Virus record (IMG/VR): IMGVR_UViG_3300027293_000015
Span: 1-33,636 of that record
Strand: one strand, 5' to 3'
DNA: 33,636 bases
DNA from: a virus
Part shown: positions 14,834 through 23,334 of the stretch, piece by piece
How positions within the stretch are numbered: the first letter of the stretch is position 1
Layout: each line of letters opens with the position of its first letter
The notes under the pieces: generated by a model
The model's input: the letters and a program-made list of their open reading frames with translations, nothing else
Database searches by the model: none
Told to the model about the DNA's origin: nothing
Made by a program: the position numbers and the translations under genes

Positions 14834-15653
14834 CCCCATCATCACGCCTCCACGGGTGCCGTTGGTTGACCCTAACACGGGTCTAATCAGCAGGGCGTGG
14901 TATTTGTTCTTCCTGTCGTTGAACACCGTGGCAAATGATGTCGTAAACGACCCAGTAGTTAGCCCCAGTGCTGAGTCACTGATTGCCAGTTATGACGCAC
15001 TGCTTCAAACGCTGACGCAGGAAGTGCAGACGCAGCCGACTCAAGAGAGCGCGCTTAACCAGATCGCCGAGTTGCAAAAGCAGATCGCGTCGTTGGAAAA
15101 AAAGATCGAGTGCCCTTGCACCGAACTGACAGCCGAGTTGCAAAAGCAAATAGAGGGTCTTCAAATGACCCCAGCCCCTCGTGAGTTTGAACGCTCACGC
15201 TACGGCTCGTTCTACGACACCACAACTCAGACGGCCACCGTAATCAACACTGCCACGGCTGTTACGTTCAACAGCACAGATTTGACAAACGGTGTCTATC
15301 TTGGTACACCCACCTCGCGTGTTTACGTGGACACACCGGGCATCTACAATTTCGACACTTCGTTTCAGTTGGACAAGACGGCTGGCGGCGTGGGTCTGTT
15401 CTACTTGTGGTTCAGGCTCAACGGTGTCGATGTGCCAAACAGCGCCAGCCAGATAAGAATTCAAGGTAACAACGCTGAAATCTTCTCGTCGTTAAACTAC
15501 TTTTTTGACCTGAACGCAGGTGATTACGTGGAAATCATGTACTCAGTCGACGATTTGAGCATTCAACTTTTGGCTGAGGTAGCAGCAGCACCGCATCCCG
15601 GCATTCCGTCCATCATTCTTACCGTTTCAAACAATATCGGGGGTATCCAATGA
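14826..15653 (+). CDS. Tail-needle candidate with C1q/TNF-like knob
   Basis: The 275 aa protein occupies the place of P22 gp26, right after gp4 and gp10 homologues. The N-terminus (PIITPPRVPLVDPNTG, then ISRAWYLFFLSL) is a segment I know from phage tail proteins. Residues about 60-118 are coiled-coil (ALNQIAELQKQIASLEKKIE and LTAELQKQIEGLQ). Residues about 120-275 look like a beta-sandwich of the C1q/TNF kind (GIYNFDTSFQLDKT, then FRLNGVDVPNSASQI). This is the layout of Sf6 gp9-type needles with a knob. A needle plugs the tail and pierces the outer membrane. Direct homology to gp26 is not visible. Confidence 0.6.
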   Translation: MLNPIITPPRVPLVDPNTGLISRAWYLFFLSLNTVANDVVNDPVVSPSAESLIASYDALLQTLTQEVQTQPTQESALNQIAELQKQIASLEKKIECPCTELTAELQKQIEGLQMTPAPREFERSRYGSFYDTTTQTATVINTATAVTFNSTDLTNGVYLGTPTSRVYVDTPGIYNFDTSFQLDKTAGGVGLFYLWFRLNGVDVPNSASQIRIQGNNAEIFSSLNYFFDLNAGDYVEIMYSVDDLSIQLLAEVAAAPHPGIPSIILTVSNNIGGIQ

Positions 15654-15985
15654 CCGTCATCGTCAAAAACCTTGTGCCATCGAAAGATGTGGCAAACACC
15701 CAGACAACCCAGTACACCGCCAACGGTGTGACCACAATCATCGACAAGTTCACGGCGACCAATTACAGCGCCAGTGCTGCTACGATCTCGGTCAACTTGG
15801 TCACAACTGCCGGGTCCGCTGGCAACAGCAACTTGATCACCAAGACTAAGACGCTTCAGCCGTCCGAGGTGTACACGTTTCCTGAGTTGGTCGGACAGGT
15901 TTTGAACTCCGGCGACTTCATTAGTACAATCGCTGGAACCGCCAGCGCAATCAACATGCGAGTGTCGGGCCGTGAAGTTACCTGA
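15650..15985 (+). CDS. Small beta-rich virion protein (111 aa)
   Basis: The protein is all-beta looking, with VTTIIDKFTATNYSASAATI and LQPSEVYTFPELVGQVLNSG, resembling short phage structural proteins of unknown role. It overlaps the needle candidate by four bases (ATGA), suggesting coupled synthesis and perhaps a common complex. No enzyme motif or membrane segment is visible. Confidence 0.65.
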   Translation: MTVIVKNLVPSKDVANTQTTQYTANGVTTIIDKFTATNYSASAATISVNLVTTAGSAGNSNLITKTKTLQPSEVYTFPELVGQVLNSGDFISTIAGTASAINMRVSGREVT

Positions 15986-16337
15986 TGATGTTTGGCAAGT
16001 AATTGTTGAACATTTGAAACTTTACAAAAACCGCGAGGCACCGCATGGACTCAAAGCGTTTTTGGAAAAGAGCGCCGACATTGAGGTATTTGATGGGGGC
16101 GCGTTTGTGGCAATCGGCAACGAATTTGATTTGTTTGTGGTGCCAGAAAAAAGAGGCCGGTGGCGCATTCGGTCGGTGGTTGGCGGATACCTTGACCGAA
16201 TGGGGCAATTGCACAGTAAAATCGTCGCACGGATTGATGAGCGAAACATCCCCTCGCTCCGGCTGGCGCGGCACTTTGGCTTTCAAGAAGTGAGTCGGGA
16301 AAACGGCGTCATTCGACTGGAGAAAAAACATGGGTGA
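15972..16337 (+). CDS. GNAT-like acetyltransferase-fold protein (121 aa)
   Basis: The C-terminal third has the GNAT acceptor-end pattern: IVARIDERNIPSLRLARHFG followed by FQEVSRENG (residues about 82-110), matching the N-x-x-S-x-x-x-A-x-x-x-G-F motif of GNAT enzymes. The N-terminal part is shorter than in full GNAT enzymes (about 150 aa) and the acetyl-CoA P-loop is not obvious. T7 gp13, a virion morphogenesis protein, also belongs to this fold. Position before three ejection-type proteins supports an assembly role over metabolism. It overlaps both neighbours (14 and 8 bases). Confidence 0.6.
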   Translation: MKLPDDVWQVIVEHLKLYKNREAPHGLKAFLEKSADIEVFDGGAFVAIGNEFDLFVVPEKRGRWRIRSVVGGYLDRMGQLHSKIVARIDERNIPSLRLARHFGFQEVSRENGVIRLEKKHG

Positions 16338-17070
16338 TATTGTCAACGCAGTAGCAGATGTATTCGGGTTTGGTCCCGCAAGTAAACAAGCGGACGCAAC
16401 AACTCAAGCAGCGCAAATGTCGGCGCAAGGCTCCCGCGAAGCATTGGCACTTCAACAGCGCATGTATGAAGAAAACGTCGCTCGTCAAGAACCTTGGCGC
16501 AAAGCGGGTGTGGAAGCGCTTAACAAACTCATACCAATGTCGGAGTATCAGACGTTTGGAATGAAACAGTTTCGAGCCGACCCCGGTTATGCTTTTCGCA
16601 TGTCCGAAGGTATGAAGGGCTTGGAGCGATCCGCTGCTGCCCGTGGTGGTTTGCTGTCGGGCAGTACGCTCAAAGGCATTCAGCGGTTTGGTCAAAACCT
16701 TGGATCGCAAGAGTACCAAAACGCATTTAATCGGTACCAGACCGAGCGTTCTGCCCGACTTAATCCGCTTCAAACATTGGCGGGTGTTGGTCAAACCGCG
16801 AATACAGCATTGGGTGCCGCTGGTCAAAACTACGCCAACCAAGCCAACCAACTTGGCATGACCAACGCTGCCAACCAAGGCAATTTGGCTTTGCAGCGAG
16901 GCAACATTTCCGCCAGCCAGTATGGCAACTATGGCAGCGCGTTGAACACGGCGCTGAACACCGACTGGAACGCGCTAGGTAAGCGATTTGGTGGCTATGG
17001 AGGTGGGTATTCGGGCGCAGGACAAGTAAACCCCGTATCCGGCGAATACATGGGCTCGTTGGAGTTCTAA
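16330..17070 (+). CDS. DNA ejection (injection) protein, gp7/p32-like
   Basis: The 246 aa protein starts with a short hydrophobic/amphipathic segment and contains the recurrent phage motifs PWRKAGVEALNKL (residues about 56-68), DPGYAFRMSEGMKGLERSAA (about 84-103) and ARGGLLSGSTLKGIQRFGQN. It ends in a Gly/Asn/Tyr-rich tail. I associate this pattern with DNA transfer proteins of podoviruses. It is the first of three consecutive large helical proteins, matching the P22 gp7-gp20-gp16 ejection set by position. Such proteins leave the virion and form a conduit for DNA. Confidence 0.75.
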   Translation: MGDIVNAVADVFGFGPASKQADATTQAAQMSAQGSREALALQQRMYEENVARQEPWRKAGVEALNKLIPMSEYQTFGMKQFRADPGYAFRMSEGMKGLERSAAARGGLLSGSTLKGIQRFGQNLGSQEYQNAFNRYQTERSARLNPLQTLAGVGQTANTALGAAGQNYANQANQLGMTNAANQGNLALQRGNISASQYGNYGSALNTALNTDWNALGKRFGGYGGGYSGAGQVNPVSGEYMGSLEF

Positions 17071-17079
17071 GGAGTAATC

Positions 17080-18576
17080 ATGGCTGGACTTATCGACGTC
17101 GGAATTATCAAGCCTGAGTTGGCAAACTCGTTTGCCGCTGGCTATCGGGGCGCGGAACAATCACGCAATCTGTTGGCGCAACAAAAGCAAGATACTGAGA
17201 TGGGCCAGATGAAACTGGAGCAACTCAAGAATGATCGCACGGCGCTGCTTCAACTGCAAGACAGCCTCAGGTCTGCGGGAAAAGACCCTGACCCGGTTAA
17301 AGTGTTCGATGCGCTTATCGCAACGGGTAACCCCGACTATGTGATGAAGGGCATGGACGGCAAACGCCGCTTGACCGAGCTTCAACGTGCTGACAGTGTG
17401 CTGCGCCAGTTCGCACCCGAGTTGTTTCAGACTGAGCAATCAAGTGGTGCGGCTCCTGCTGCTGTTCCCGCTGCCCCTGCACCCGGATCGTTTGCCGCCG
17501 ATGTAGCGCAGCGCCGCGCAACAATGACTCCTCCTGCTGCCCCCGCACCTGTAAATGCGATGGCTCCTGCTGCGGCCCCCACTGCCGGTGCTGATGTGAA
17601 TGCGCTGCGCCGTCAACTGACTCTGTTGAGTTCGATAGACGATCCCCGCGCTAAAGCATTGGCAGATGTGGTCAAAGGTCAGATTCAGGAAGCTGCAAAA
17701 TCTTACGTTGTTGGTGGTCGTCTGGTCACAGGTGCCGGTAAAGAACTGTACGCAGCGCCTGATAAAGCAACAGATCTTCAACGTAATTACGAATACGCGA
17801 AAACACCGGCGGGTGGTAATTTCAAAGGTTCTTTGGCTGACTTCAAAGTGTTGGCTACACCTAAGACAACCACAACTATCACCAACGTGCAAGAAAAAGC
17901 CGAAAAGGGTGAATTTGGCAAATTTTTGGTTCAAGACGTGTACAAACCTGTCTCGCAAGCGGCTGCGTTGGCGACTAAATCGCTGCCCGCTATCGAGGCC
18001 AATTTAGGCGCGCTGAACGCGGGTTTGAGCACCGGCTTTGGTACGGACGCCAAAAAGGCCGGCGCGCGCGTTTTGGGTGCTTTGGGTGTCAAGGACGCAG
18101 AGAAGTTTGCTGAAAACGCAGAGGTGTTTCAAGCCAACGCCATCAACGCTGTGTTGCAAAAGCAGCTTGAACAAAAAGGCCCGCAGACTGAGTCAGACGC
18201 TCGTCGTATTGAACAAGTCGGCGCAGAGTTGGCCAAAACCAAAGGTGCCAACGAGTTCATTCTGTCGTTGGCCAAAGAGCAGCTTAAACGCGATGTTGAG
18301 CAACGCAACTTCTACGATAATTACCGCAGACGCACCGGCAGTTTTGACGGCGCTGAAGATGCATGGTTCTCCAGCGAAGGCGGCAAATCACTGTTTGACC
18401 GCCCTGGACTCAAGAAGTTTGCGCCAGGCGTCGCAGCCCAAAGCGCAGCCGCGCAGATTCCAGGGAGCCGCCCAGCGCCTGTTCCCGCTGCAGCCCCAAT
18501 TTACGCACGTAACCCGCAAACCAACCAGCGTATCATGTCCACCGACGGTGGTAACACTTGGACCCCTGCGAGGTAA
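17080..18576 (+). CDS. Ejection/internal virion protein, gp20-like by position
   Basis: The 498 aa protein is helical and Ala/Gln/Lys rich, with Ala-Pro-rich linkers (about 123-165 and 460-480) separating an N-terminal helical region (LAQQKQDTEMGQMKLEQLK) from a larger C-terminal domain (about 170-450). GGAGTAATC precedes the ATG. Sequence-level homology to P22 gp20 is not recognisable; the call rests on size, composition and the order between the p32-like protein and a longer third protein. An assembly chaperone of the ejectosome is the alternative. Confidence 0.65.
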   Translation: MAGLIDVGIIKPELANSFAAGYRGAEQSRNLLAQQKQDTEMGQMKLEQLKNDRTALLQLQDSLRSAGKDPDPVKVFDALIATGNPDYVMKGMDGKRRLTELQRADSVLRQFAPELFQTEQSSGAAPAAVPAAPAPGSFAADVAQRRATMTPPAAPAPVNAMAPAAAPTAGADVNALRRQLTLLSSIDDPRAKALADVVKGQIQEAAKSYVVGGRLVTGAGKELYAAPDKATDLQRNYEYAKTPAGGNFKGSLADFKVLATPKTTTTITNVQEKAEKGEFGKFLVQDVYKPVSQAAALATKSLPAIEANLGALNAGLSTGFGTDAKKAGARVLGALGVKDAEKFAENAEVFQANAINAVLQKQLEQKGPQTESDARRIEQVGAELAKTKGANEFILSLAKEQLKRDVEQRNFYDNYRRRTGSFDGAEDAWFSSEGGKSLFDRPGLKKFAPGVAAQSAAAQIPGSRPAPVPAAAPIYARNPQTNQRIMSTDGGNTWTPAR

Positions 18577-18581
18577 TAAAC

Positions 18582-21041
18582 ATGGCGCTCCCTGCTGGAT
18601 TTGAACTGGAACAAGCCCCTGCCCAAGCAGGCGCGCAATCACTAAAACTGCCTGCGGGTTTTCAATTGGAAACCGAACAGTCGTCCGGCATGCCTGGCCC
18701 TCGCCAAAAGCCCGGCGCTTTGACGCAGTTCGGCCGCAGCGCAGCCTCGCTGGCCGACGTTACGATTGGTGGCATTCTGCCTGCCGTCGTGCAGCAAGTG
18801 GGCTATCCATTGGCCCGCTTGGGTCGTTCACCACAAGAAGCGCAAGCTGCTACCGCCCGCTTGGTGAGTGCCGTTGAGTCGCCAGTTGGCCGAGCATTTG
18901 GCGTTACTGAAACACCCGAATACCAGCAAGAAGCTGGCCGTCAAGTGCTGGACTTTATTGGCCAGAACTTCCAAAAAGGTGCCAAGTGGATTGCGGGCAA
19001 AACCGGCCTTCCGCAGTCCGACGTAGAAAACCTGATGGGCACCGCGACCGTGGCAGCGCCTGCGGTAGCTCGACCCGTGGCCCGCACGGTCCAGCAAGCA
19101 GCTGCACCGGTGATCGAACGCGCCACTATCGCTGCAAAGATGCCGTTTGAAGGTCGCGTGCAGGCTAAGCGTGAGCGCCAGTCGTTGGAAGACTACGCCC
19201 GTGGCCCACAGATCGACGCGGCGGCCGACGCGCAGCGTTTGGGTATTGTGCTCAACCCAACAGACATCCAGCCCACTTTAGGTCCAAAGCTGACCGCGAT
19301 GGCCGCAGGCCCACGCGCTCCCGAGGCGTTGGCCAGCGCCAACAAAAACCAAGTGCGTACTGTGGCACTTGGCGATATGAATCTGCCGCTGACAACGCAG
19401 CTCAACAGCCCAAAAGCGTTTCAGCAAGCACGTACACAGGTGGCTGAGCCTTATGAGCAAGTCAAGAAGCTGCCTATTCAGCAAGCTGACGACGCAATGG
19501 TCCAGCGCCTAGAAGCGCTGCGCGCTGATTTGGACGTGATTGGAGCCAAGGAATACGCGCCGGCCATCAGCAAGATTGTCGATGATGCAATTACAAAGAC
19601 GCAAACCGGCCTGACCGGCGAGCAGCTACTTAAGAACATCAGTGTTCTGCGGGAGCGCGCACGCAAGACATACAACAACAAATCGGCCACTACCGAGGCG
19701 TTAGACATTGCTGACACCAACCTTAAAGTGGCGACTGAGCTGGAGTCGATGATCGACAACAGCATCTTCAACCCAAAGTTGTTGAGCGAGTTTCGCGACG
19801 CCCGTCAGAAGATGGCGCGCACATACGCGTATGAGGGCGCGACTGACTTGAACACCGGCATGGTGGACGTCGGCAAACTTGCCCGCATCACGTCGAAGGA
19901 CAACGCTTTGACCGGCGACATTGCGTCGCTGGGCAAGATTGCCGGTAACTTTCCTGATGTGTTTAGCGCCCAGCCCACACCTGGCTTTCTGACTGCGCCT
20001 CGTTTGAGCCGGTCCGGTGCTGGCGGCGCGGCAGGTGCATTGGTAGGTTCGCAGTTTGGTTTGACAGGCTCGATCTTGGGCGGCGTGTTGGGCGGCGCTG
20101 CTGGTGAAACAGCAAGCGCGTTGGCCGCACGTCGGCTGGCGTCGCCGGGCTACCAAGCTGGCTTGACCTTGCGCGACGCACGCATCCCAGTCAATCAGTT
20201 GGCCGCGTCGATGCAGCCGATCCCGCAAAGTCAGGCCATCGTGCCCTACCAAGCGCCCGTTGAAGTGCTGATGCCGGGTGAAGGTCCGTATCGGCCAAAC
20301 TTCGTGATGCAGCCCAACCAGTACGGTCCTCGCGTCACTACGCCTGGCTTTGCACCCGGCCCAGCCCAGTTGCCCGCGCCTAGCGCGCAAGGCACCTTGA
20401 ACATGTTGCGCGCCGAAGATGCGCGCCGTGGCCAAATGTCTCGCACACTGGGCCAGCAAGCCGAGCAGCAGGCAGCTGCGGCTGAAGCCGCTGCCCGTCA
20501 GCCCACACGCGGCGCGGTCGAGCTGCAGATCAACCCGTTGACTGGCGCTCCAGAAGTAGCCACCGGCATCAAGGGTGCTACGCCCGCCACGTTCCAAGAC
20601 TTTGGCTCGTCGCTCATGTCGGCCGCTGACAAGGCCACGACCGGCCGGATGTTCGACATGACCGCAGCCGAAAAGGTTGCGTGGAACAAGACCAAAGTAG
20701 ATCTGGCTGAAGTAGCGCCAGGCATGAAATCGCTGACCGACAAAGCCGTTGCGGCCAAAATGCAAGATCGCGCATGGGTGCAAGACGCTGTCAATAAAGC
20801 GCAAGAGAGAGCCCGCGCATTTGACGCTATCGCTGCCCGCGCTGATACGGAGCGTGCCCGCCAGTCTGCTTTGGCAAACCGCGAGCGAATGCTTGATTTG
20901 GCCGAACAGATGGAAGACATGCTGCGCCCAGCGCGGCCCACCAAGACCGGCGGCCAAGGTCCAAAGACACGCGCCTTTCAACGCAACAAGCTCAACATGC
21001 TGTCTGATCAAGATGTCGTGAACGAGTTGCTGAATCGTTAA
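18582..21041 (+). CDS. Large ejection/internal virion protein, gp16-like by position
   Basis: The start at 18582 is chosen because GAGGT lies nine bases upstream; the in-frame TTG at 18558 would overlap the previous gene. The 819 aa protein has two related N-terminal repeats (LPAGFELEQ and LPAGFQLETE), a Gly/Ala-rich segment (GGAAGALVGSQFGLTG, then GSILGGVLGGAAGETASALA, about 480-520) that could insert in a membrane, and a helical, charged C-terminal third. This suits a protein ejected into the host with the DNA. No lytic transglycosylase motif is visible, unlike several phage ejection proteins. Confidence 0.65.
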   Translation: MALPAGFELEQAPAQAGAQSLKLPAGFQLETEQSSGMPGPRQKPGALTQFGRSAASLADVTIGGILPAVVQQVGYPLARLGRSPQEAQAATARLVSAVESPVGRAFGVTETPEYQQEAGRQVLDFIGQNFQKGAKWIAGKTGLPQSDVENLMGTATVAAPAVARPVARTVQQAAAPVIERATIAAKMPFEGRVQAKRERQSLEDYARGPQIDAAADAQRLGIVLNPTDIQPTLGPKLTAMAAGPRAPEALASANKNQVRTVALGDMNLPLTTQLNSPKAFQQARTQVAEPYEQVKKLPIQQADDAMVQRLEALRADLDVIGAKEYAPAISKIVDDAITKTQTGLTGEQLLKNISVLRERARKTYNNKSATTEALDIADTNLKVATELESMIDNSIFNPKLLSEFRDARQKMARTYAYEGATDLNTGMVDVGKLARITSKDNALTGDIASLGKIAGNFPDVFSAQPTPGFLTAPRLSRSGAGGAAGALVGSQFGLTGSILGGVLGGAAGETASALAARRLASPGYQAGLTLRDARIPVNQLAASMQPIPQSQAIVPYQAPVEVLMPGEGPYRPNFVMQPNQYGPRVTTPGFAPGPAQLPAPSAQGTLNMLRAEDARRGQMSRTLGQQAEQQAAAAEAAARQPTRGAVELQINPLTGAPEVATGIKGATPATFQDFGSSLMSAADKATTGRMFDMTAAEKVAWNKTKVDLAEVAPGMKSLTDKAVAAKMQDRAWVQDAVNKAQERARAFDAIAARADTERARQSALANRERMLDLAEQMEDMLRPARPTKTGGQGPKTRAFQRNKLNMLSDQDVVNELLNR

Positions 21042-21059
21042 AATGCGGAACCTTTCATC

Positions 21060-21302
21060 ATGGATGCAGTTATGGCCAATGAAATTGACCCAGTCAAATA
21101 TGGAGTGCTCTGGGAGCGTGTGCAGAACTACGAGCGTAGGTTCGATGAAATGTCCAACAAGATGGACAAGCTCGAAGCCAACGTCGAGAAGCTGGTGGCC
21201 CTTGCCAACCAAGGGCGCGGTGGGTTCTGGGCAGGCATGGCCTTTGTGTCGTTCATCTCCAGCGCCGTGGGCTTCGCATTCAGTTGGATGAAGGGGCACT
21301 GA
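21060..21302 (+). CDS. Haemolysin XhlA-like small membrane protein
   Basis: The 80 aa protein consists of a coiled-coil (ERVQNYERRFDEMSNKMDKL, then EANVEKLVALAN) followed by one C-terminal transmembrane segment (about 57-75, WAGMAFVSFISSAVGFAFSW). This layout matches XhlA-type lysis accessory proteins. It opens the lysis cassette. The ATG at 21072 is an alternative start; neither has a strong ribosome site. Confidence 0.7.
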   Translation: MDAVMANEIDPVKYGVLWERVQNYERRFDEMSNKMDKLEANVEKLVALANQGRGGFWAGMAFVSFISSAVGFAFSWMKGH

Positions 21303-21303
21303 G

Positions 21304-21750
21304 ATGCTGGCTGAGATCGCAGCAGCGAACGCAGCGTTCTCTGTCATCAAAGCCGCACTTGCCAACGGCAAAGAACTGCACCAGCTTGGCTCCAGAGTCT
21401 TCGACTACTTCGACAACAAGGCCAAGATTCAGGAAAAGGCCACCCAGAAGGGTGGAGGCTCGGACCTTGAGGAGTTCATGGCGCTTGAGCAACTCAAGCA
21501 GCAGGAAGAAGAACTCCGTGAGCGCATGGTCTACGCTGGCCGTCCGGGCATGTGGGGCGACTGGCAGAACTTCCAAGCCGCTGCTGCCAGAAAGCGCAGG
21601 GAGGCCAAAGAAGCCGCTGCCCGTGAAAAGGCCCGTAAAGCAGCACGCCTTGCACAGTTGACCGAGTACATTGCCATCGGCATGGCAACCATTGTGCTGG
21701 CTGGCCTGATGGTTGGCGGTCTTGTCATTTACATGAAGCACCTGCGATGA
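21304..21750 (+). CDS. Lysis-cassette protein with C-terminal membrane anchor
   Basis: The 148 aa protein has an N-terminal AEIAAANAAFSVIKAALANG segment, then DLEEFMALEQLKQQEEELRE and a GRPGMWGDWQNF motif (about 79-90), a charged helix, and one transmembrane segment near the end (about 122-143). I recognise this as a conserved phage family of unknown function found with holin and lysozyme genes. The tail-anchored topology would leave a long charged domain in the cytoplasm. It could be a pinholin partner or antiholin, but I have no direct evidence. It overlaps the next gene by four bases. Confidence 0.7.
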   Translation: MLAEIAAANAAFSVIKAALANGKELHQLGSRVFDYFDNKAKIQEKATQKGGGSDLEEFMALEQLKQQEEELRERMVYAGRPGMWGDWQNFQAAAARKRREAKEAAAREKARKAARLAQLTEYIAIGMATIVLAGLMVGGLVIYMKHLR

Positions 21751-22364
21751 GCGACGACAAGCTGAACGCCAACACAACGCTTGACAAGGTGCTGTCCTAT
21801 GTGGACTCGCCCTTCAAGCTGTTTGCCATCCTCGTCATGGGCGTGGTGGCCTTTGCCGGGTACTTCCTGTGGCAGAACCAAGAATTTATGAGGGACGCCT
21901 ACAAGGAGTCCAAGAAGCTGCCGGAGATCAACACAGCACGGGCCGATGATGCCAGCTCGATGCTGCTGAAGAAGACCGGCGCAACGGTGGTGGCCGTGTT
22001 CAAGGTCAACCCGCTGTTCAACTCCCGAGTGTTGTATAAAGCCTACACCAAGGACGGCAGGGACAAGACCATCGAAGACATCGACGTGGGCTTGTTCAGC
22101 CAGAACTCGTCCAACAATGCCGATGTCATCAAGCTGATGACCAACGAGATACCGTGCTCCGAGTACCGCTACGCTCAGTCTGAGGTGGGCCTGTGGTACA
22201 TCGAGAAGGGTGTCGGCTTCACCTGCCGTGTCAGCGTACCACCAGACAGCCATCGCTTTGTGGGCCAGATCACAGTCGGGTGGGCCGAGCCACCAGAGAA
22301 CATCGAGCAAGTGAAATTCATGCTGGAGATTGCCAGCGCCATGCTAACCAAAAGGGGTAACTGA
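21747..22364 (+). CDS. Membrane-anchored lysis-cassette protein (205 aa)
   Basis: One transmembrane segment near the N-terminus (about 23-42, LFAILVMGVVAFAGYFLW) is followed by a soluble domain of about 160 residues. The N-terminus is charged but short, so either orientation is possible; if the domain is periplasmic, a spanin-like or regulatory role is thinkable. Two Cys (about 137 and 160) could form a disulphide there. No lipobox is visible. It overlaps the preceding gene by ATGA and abuts the holin gene, and resembles uncharacterised proteins of other phage lysis cassettes. Confidence 0.65.
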   Translation: MSDDKLNANTTLDKVLSYVDSPFKLFAILVMGVVAFAGYFLWQNQEFMRDAYKESKKLPEINTARADDASSMLLKKTGATVVAVFKVNPLFNSRVLYKAYTKDGRDKTIEDIDVGLFSQNSSNNADVIKLMTNEIPCSEYRYAQSEVGLWYIEKGVGFTCRVSVPPDSHRFVGQITVGWAEPPENIEQVKFMLEIASAMLTKRGN

Positions 22365-22828
22365 TGACCTTGAGCGACCTGAACCCATTGGCCGCAATTG
22401 GCGGCAAGTTAATTGACCGTTTTCTGCCTGACCCGACAGCAGCCGCAGCCGCAAAGCAGGAACTGGCGCAGATGCAGGAGAATGGCGAACTGGCGCGGAT
22501 GGCGAACGACACAAAGGTGCTGGAAATCAACAACGCCAACACCGACAGCGCCCGTGACATGAACGCCAAGGTGCAAGAGTCCACCAACGCTTCTTGGCTG
22601 GCAAAGAACACAGCCTACGCACTCGACATCGGCATTGTCACCGCCACCATATTTTTGGCTTGGTTTGCGTTTATGAAGGGCGTTCCCGAGGCCAACAAGG
22701 AGTTGGTCTACATGGCGCTTGGCTCACTCATCACAATGTGCGGAACCGTACTGAACTTTCACCGTGGAAGCTCCCAAGGCTCCAAGGATAAGGGCGGTGA
22801 AATCCAAAAACTGAAGGACATGAAATGA
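22364..22828 (+). CDS. Putative holin, Holin_3TMs-like
   Basis: The 154 aa protein opens with an amphipathic segment (NPLAAIGGKLIDRFLPDP), then a charged helix, and has two clear transmembrane segments (about 86-106 LDIGIVTATIFLAWFAFMKG, and 111-130 LVYMALGSLITMCGTVLNF), with a Lys-rich end. This layout matches the Holin_3TMs family, in which the pattern KNTAYALD before the first membrane segment is common. A holin opens the inner membrane at a set time so the endolysin reaches the wall. It overlaps the endolysin by four bases (ATGA). Confidence 0.8.
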   Translation: MTLSDLNPLAAIGGKLIDRFLPDPTAAAAAKQELAQMQENGELARMANDTKVLEINNANTDSARDMNAKVQESTNASWLAKNTAYALDIGIVTATIFLAWFAFMKGVPEANKELVYMALGSLITMCGTVLNFHRGSSQGSKDKGGEIQKLKDMK

Positions 22829-23334
22829 GAGAAAACTTTGCCGAAGCGCTTCAACACGTTCTCAAGCACGAGGGTGGTTTTGTAAACCACCCCGCCGATC
22901 CTGGCGGCATGACCAACTTGGGCGTGACCAAGCGCGTCTGGGAGGAGTGGGTTGGCTATGAGGTCGACGAGAAGGCCATGCGTGCGCTGACACCTGAGCT
23001 TGTTGGCCCCATGTACAAAGCCAAGTATTGGGACAAGGTCAAAGGCGACGACCTGCCGTCTGGCGTGGATTACATCGTGTTTGACGCTGCCGTGAACAGT
23101 GGCCCCGGCCGTGCGGCCAAGTGGTTGCAAGCGTGTGTGGGCGTCGAGCCTGATGGCGGCATCGGCCCCAAAACGCTGGCCGCTGTGGCAGCGTTTGAGG
23201 GCGATCTGGTGGACGACTACAGCAAGCGCCGTCTGTCGTTTCTCATGGATTTGCCTCACTGGGGTACGTTTGGCAAGGGTTGGTCACGGCGCGTGGCTGA
23301 AGTGCAGTCAGGCTCCGACGCGTTTCTCGGATAG
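22825..23334 (+). CDS. Endolysin, GH108 N-acetylmuramidase
   Basis: The 169 aa protein belongs to glycoside hydrolase family 108. It has the catalytic motif HEGGFVNHPADPGGMTNLGV starting at residue 15 (E16 is the expected acid). DYIVFDAAVNSGPGRA follows, with a C-terminal PG_binding_3-type region (LQACVGVEPDGGIGPKTLAA). It cuts the glycan strand of peptidoglycan at the end of infection. No signal peptide is visible, so it needs the holin (22364-22828). Its last 92 bases overlap the 3' end of a leftward gene. Confidence 0.93.
   Translation: MRENFAEALQHVLKHEGGFVNHPADPGGMTNLGVTKRVWEEWVGYEVDEKAMRALTPELVGPMYKAKYWDKVKGDDLPSGVDYIVFDAAVNSGPGRAAKWLQACVGVEPDGGIGPKTLAAVAAFEGDLVDDYSKRRLSFLMDLPHWGTFGKGWSRRVAEVQSGSDAFLG

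Noticed and set aside
19701-21371. Long leftward open frame (556 aa) antisense to the large ejection-type gene
   Set aside because: It mirrors the codon structure of the plus-strand gene, crosses the boundaries of three real genes and has no recognisable domain or ribosome site.
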